Shown: positions 29,279 to 32,194 of the stretch, one piece after another
Numbering within the stretch: position 1 is the first letter of the stretch
How the letters are laid out: every line of letters begins with the position of its first letter
Source: an uncultured Collinsella sp.
GTDB taxonomy: Bacteria; Actinomycetota; Coriobacteriia; Coriobacteriales; Coriobacteriaceae
Direction: 5' to 3'
DNA length: 32,194 bases
Assembly (NCBI GenBank): GCA_900551815.1
Contig: URXE01000025.1
Span: 1-32,194, forward strand
Made by a program: the position numbers and the translations under genes
The notes under the pieces: generated by a model
Seen by the model: the letters and a program-made list of their open reading frames with translations, nothing else
Database searches by the model: none
What the model was told of the DNA's origin: nothing

Positions 29279-32017
29279 GTGGCAGACGATATCAACAATA
29301 ACGAGGGTATGGACGAGGCCGGCGATGCCGGTATGCCCGACGATCTGAAGCGCCTGCTTGCCCGTGCTGAGCAGGGCGAGGACGGCGACCCGGACGCCTA
29401 TAACCCCGATGCCGATGATGATGAGGAAGAAGACGACGCCGAGCTCGAGGAGAGCTTTGGCGAAGTCGACCGTGGCGCCTCGGCCGGCGAGGATATCAAC
29501 GGCGGCCAGCTCCAGATTTCGGAGTTTGGCCGCGAGATGAAGCAGTCGTTCATCGAGTATTCGATGTCGGTCATCACGGCGCGCGCGCTGCCGGACGTGC
29601 GCGACGGCTTAAAGCCGGTGCACCGCCGCATCCTGTACGCGATGAACGAGAGCGGCATCTACCCCAACCGCCCGCACAAGAAGTCAGCTTGGACGGTCGG
29701 CGAAGTTATCGGTAAGTACCACCCGCATGGCGATTCCGCGGTCTACGAGGCCATGGTCCGCCTGGCGCAGTGGTTCTCCATGCGCACGCCGCTCATCGAC
29801 GGTCACGGTAACTTCGGCAACATCGACGGCGACGGCGCGGCCGCCATGCGTTACACCGAGAGCCGCCTGGCCAAGCCCGCCATGGAACTGCTGCGTGACT
29901 TGCAGAAGGATACCGTCGACTGGCAGCCCAACTACGACGAATCGCTCGCCGAGCCCGTGGCGCTGCCTGCGCGCTTCCCCAACCTGCTGGTCAACGGCAG
30001 CCAGGGCATCGCCGTCGGCATGGCCACCAACATCGCTCCGCATAACCTCACCGAGGCGATCGAGGCCACCTGCTACCTGATCGACAACCCCGACGCCACC
30101 GTCGACGAGCTCATGCAGATCATGCCCGGTCCGGACTTCCCCACCGGTGCCATCATCATGGGCAGCGCCGGCATTAAGCAGAGCTACGAGACCGGCCGCG
30201 GCTCCATTACCGTGCGTGCCAAGGCACATGTGGAGTCCACCAAGACCGGCCGCAGCCGCCTGGTCTTTACCGAGATTCCCTACATGGTCAACAAGGGCAC
30301 CCTGCAGGAGAAGATCGCCCAGCTCGTCAACGACAAACGCATCGAGGGCATCTCGGATATGCGCGATGAGTCCAACCAGAAGGGCATCCGTCTGGTAATC
30401 GAGCTCAAGAAGGGCGTCATTCCGCAGGTCGTGCTCAACAACCTGTACAAGTACACCTCGCTGCAGACGACCTTTGGCGCCAACAACCTGGCGCTCGTCA
30501 ACGGCGTGCCCAAATGCCTGAGTCTGCGCGAGATGCTGCAGCACTATATCGACCACCAGGTCGACGTCGTCACCCGCCGCACTCGTTTTGACCTCAAGAA
30601 GGCCCAGGCGCGTGCGCATATCCTCGAGGGCTACCTGATGGCCCTCGACCATATCGACGAGGTCATTAGCATCATCCGCTCCTCGCAGACCGACTCCGAG
30701 GCCAGCAGCCGCCTGATCGAGCGCTTTGGCTTTACGCCCGAGCAGACCACGGCCATCCTCGAGATGAAGCTGCGCCGCCTGACCGGCCTGGAGCGCGACA
30801 AGATCCAAGAAGAGTTGGACGGCCTGCGCCGCGCCATCGCCTACTACGAGGACCTGCTGGCGCATGAGGAGAAGATCCTGGGCGTCATCAAGGAAGAGAT
30901 GCGCGAGATCTCCAAGAAGTTTGGCGACAAGCGCCGCACCGAGATCAGCCAGGTTGAGAAGGACCTGGATGTCGAGGACCTCATCGCCGACGAGGACATG
31001 GTCGTGACCATCACCCACACCGGCTACGTTAAGCGTATCCCGGTGGCCGCCTACCGCGCCCAGAAGCGCGGCGGCAAGGGCGTGTCGGGCGTCAATCTCA
31101 AAGAGGACGACGTTATCGATGAGATGTTCATCGCGTCCACGCACGAGTACGTGCTGTTCTTCTCGAGCAAGGGCAAGGTCTATCGCCTGAAGGTGCACGA
31201 GCTGCCGGTGGGTACGCGCCAGGCGCGCGGTACCGCGATCGTCAACCTGCTGCCCTTCGAGGAGGGCGAGAAGATCGCGAGCGTCATCAGCTGCCGCGAT
31301 TTCCCGGCCGACGAGTACCTGATGTTTGCCACCAAGAACGGCATGGTCAAGAAGACCGTGATGAGTGCTTACGATCGTAGCCGCCGTGATGGCCTGATTG
31401 CTATCAACCTGCGTGACGACGACGCGCTGCTGAACGTGCGCCGCGTGCGCGAGGGCGACAAGATTATCCTGGCCACCACCGCGGGCAAGGCGATCATGTT
31501 CTCCGAGGAGCAGGTGCGCGCCACCGGCCGCGATACCAGCGGCGTTCGCGGTATCGGTATGAAGGACGGCGTGAGCGTTCTGGGCATGGAAGTCACTAAC
31601 GGCAACGGCGACCTGTTCGTCATTACCGAGCGCGGCTACGGCAAACGCACGCCGGTCTCGGATTACCCGGAGCAGAACCGCGGCGGTCAGGGTGTCTACA
31701 CCATTCAGATGACCGAGCGCAAGGGCAACCTCGCAGCCATGAAGACGGTTGGCCCGCAGCATGAGCTGTTCATCGTGACGGAGGGCGCGACGGTCATTCG
31801 CGTCAAGACCGACGAGATCAGCCAAACCGGTCGCGCCACCCAGGGCGTCAAGATGATGGCCGTCGACGACAACGACCGCATCTGCGCCGTAGCGCGCATG
31901 ACGGCCGCCAAAGAGAAGCCCGAAGGCGAAGGCGCCGAGGCCGCAGCCGACGCCGAAGAGGCCCCAGTCGACCTTGGCGACGGCAACGACATGCCAGAAG
32001 ACCTCCTCGACGAGTAA
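29279..32017 (+). CDS. gyrA: DNA gyrase subunit A with acidic N-terminal extension
   Basis: A 912-residue protein from GTG at 29279 with AGGAGG upstream. Residues about 1-70 are an added acidic segment (ADDINNNEGMDEAGDAGMP, then DDDEEEDDAELEE) absent from standard GyrA. The normal protein then begins at ISEFGREMKQSFIEYSMSVI. The catalytic tyrosine is Tyr192 (AAMRYTE, equal to E. coli Tyr122). The quinolone region reads HPHGDSAVYEAMVRLAQ with Ser153 and Glu157 at the E. coli 83 and 87 positions; Ser and an acidic residue are the usual susceptible state. The GyrA-box is QKRGGKG (595-601). The C-terminal six-blade domain ends in another acidic tail. GyrA and GyrB form the A2B2 gyrase. Confidence 0.97.
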   Translation: MADDINNNEGMDEAGDAGMPDDLKRLLARAEQGEDGDPDAYNPDADDDEEEDDAELEESFGEVDRGASAGEDINGGQLQISEFGREMKQSFIEYSMSVITARALPDVRDGLKPVHRRILYAMNESGIYPNRPHKKSAWTVGEVIGKYHPHGDSAVYEAMVRLAQWFSMRTPLIDGHGNFGNIDGDGAAAMRYTESRLAKPAMELLRDLQKDTVDWQPNYDESLAEPVALPARFPNLLVNGSQGIAVGMATNIAPHNLTEAIEATCYLIDNPDATVDELMQIMPGPDFPTGAIIMGSAGIKQSYETGRGSITVRAKAHVESTKTGRSRLVFTEIPYMVNKGTLQEKIAQLVNDKRIEGISDMRDESNQKGIRLVIELKKGVIPQVVLNNLYKYTSLQTTFGANNLALVNGVPKCLSLREMLQHYIDHQVDVVTRRTRFDLKKAQARAHILEGYLMALDHIDEVISIIRSSQTDSEASSRLIERFGFTPEQTTAILEMKLRRLTGLERDKIQEELDGLRRAIAYYEDLLAHEEKILGVIKEEMREISKKFGDKRRTEISQVEKDLDVEDLIADEDMVVTITHTGYVKRIPVAAYRAQKRGGKGVSGVNLKEDDVIDEMFIASTHEYVLFFSSKGKVYRLKVHELPVGTRQARGTAIVNLLPFEEGEKIASVISCRDFPADEYLMFATKNGMVKKTVMSAYDRSRRDGLIAINLRDDDALLNVRRVREGDKIILATTAGKAIMFSEEQVRATGRDTSGVRGIGMKDGVSVLGMEVTNGNGDLFVITERGYGKRTPVSDYPEQNRGGQGVYTIQMTERKGNLAAMKTVGPQHELFIVTEGATVIRVKTDEISQTGRATQGVKMMAVDDNDRICAVARMTAAKEKPEGEGAEAAADAEEAPVDLGDGNDMPEDLLDE

Positions 32018-32056
32018 GAGGCCCTAGCGATAGAAAATATCAGACCCCATATATCG

Positions 32057-32089
32057 GCGGTCGGCGCACTGCGCGCCGACCGCTTTTTT
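32057..32089 (+). terminator. terminator of gyrB-gyrA
   Basis: GCGGTCGGCGC (32057-32067) and GCGCCGACCGC (32073-32083) form a perfect 11-bp stem, followed by six T (32084-32089), 40 bases after the gyrA stop. Confidence 0.93.
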
Positions 32090-32159
32090 GACAATCTTGG
32101 ACCCCGTGCCCGCCGAGCGGGCGAGATGGGTTAGGTTTGTCGCGAGTTCCGCACGCAAA

Positions 32160-32182
32160 GAAGGCCACTTAATGTGGCCTTC
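32160..32182. other. hairpin at the right edge, possible terminator
   Basis: GAAGGCCAC and GTGGCCTTC pair around TTAAT. A short T-rich run follows on either strand, so it could end a minus-strand gene lying to the right of the window. Nothing else is visible between the gyrA terminator and the edge. Confidence 0.4.
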
Positions 32183-32194
32183 GTCTTGCGCAGG

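Noticed and set aside
29752..29760. Quinolone-resistance change in GyrA (Glu157 at the E. coli Asp87 position)
   Set aside because: Glu is the normal residue at this position in several Gram-positive GyrA proteins, and the key Ser is intact.
24107..31825. Very long minus-strand frames opposite dnaN, gyrB and gyrA (685 to 722 codons)
   Set aside because: All three are mirror frames of highly conserved genes with strong G/C third positions; His/Gly/Leu/Val-rich composition is typical of such shadows.

Overview
The window is a bacterial chromosomal origin region, very probably from a Collinsella-like member of the Coriobacteriia (Actinomycetota). The grounds are the high G+C content of most genes, a tandem WYL regulator pair of PafB/PafC type, a DciA-type helicase-loader gene between recF and gyrB, and the classical origin gene order. 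The genus is a best guess from general character, not a database result.

Layout: (1) 1-1203: 5' part of purB (minus), a palindrome-rich spacer carrying pieces of tRNA sequence, and tRNA-Gly(CCC) (minus). (2) 1458-4889: a large sortase-anchored adhesin with a predicted thioester domain and about six SpaA/Cna-B-like repeats. (3) 4955-8333 (minus): a membrane protein with a degenerate M28 peptidase fold split by a very long low-complexity insert, followed by a tiny membrane protein. (4) 8532-13349: two WYL regulators facing a DinG-type exonuclease-helicase. (5) 13343-15446: ddl (minus) diverging from rlmN (plus). (6) 15582-18538 (minus): rsmG, three perfect parS sites, parA, parB and a small membrane gene, in noticeably A+T-richer DNA. 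(7) 18557-20787 (minus): rpmH-rnpA-yidD-yidC-khpB with a strong promoter. (8) 20885-24361: the origin region, with DnaA-box-like TTTTCAACA elements, an unusual GHKL ATPase/winged-helix gene, dnaA, and a dnaA-dnaN spacer that looks like the unwinding site. (9) 24362-27187: dnaN-recF-dciA. (10) 27237-32089: gyrB-gyrA.

Genes from rpmH leftward lie on the minus strand and genes from dnaA rightward on the plus strand, so most core genes point away from the origin. The core set covers initiation (DnaA, DciA), clamp loading and repair (DnaN, RecF), supercoiling (GyrAB), segregation (ParABS), and the ribosome, RNase P and membrane insertion block.

The best candidate for something undescribed is the GHKL ATPase-winged helix gene directly in front of dnaA. 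It is read together with a DnaA whose DNA-recognition motif departs from the textbook sequence and with matching non-canonical DnaA boxes. Second-rank signals are the degenerate M28 membrane protein, a small membrane gene translationally coupled to parB, a parS-like site inside dnaA, and the tRNA-derived palindrome cluster.
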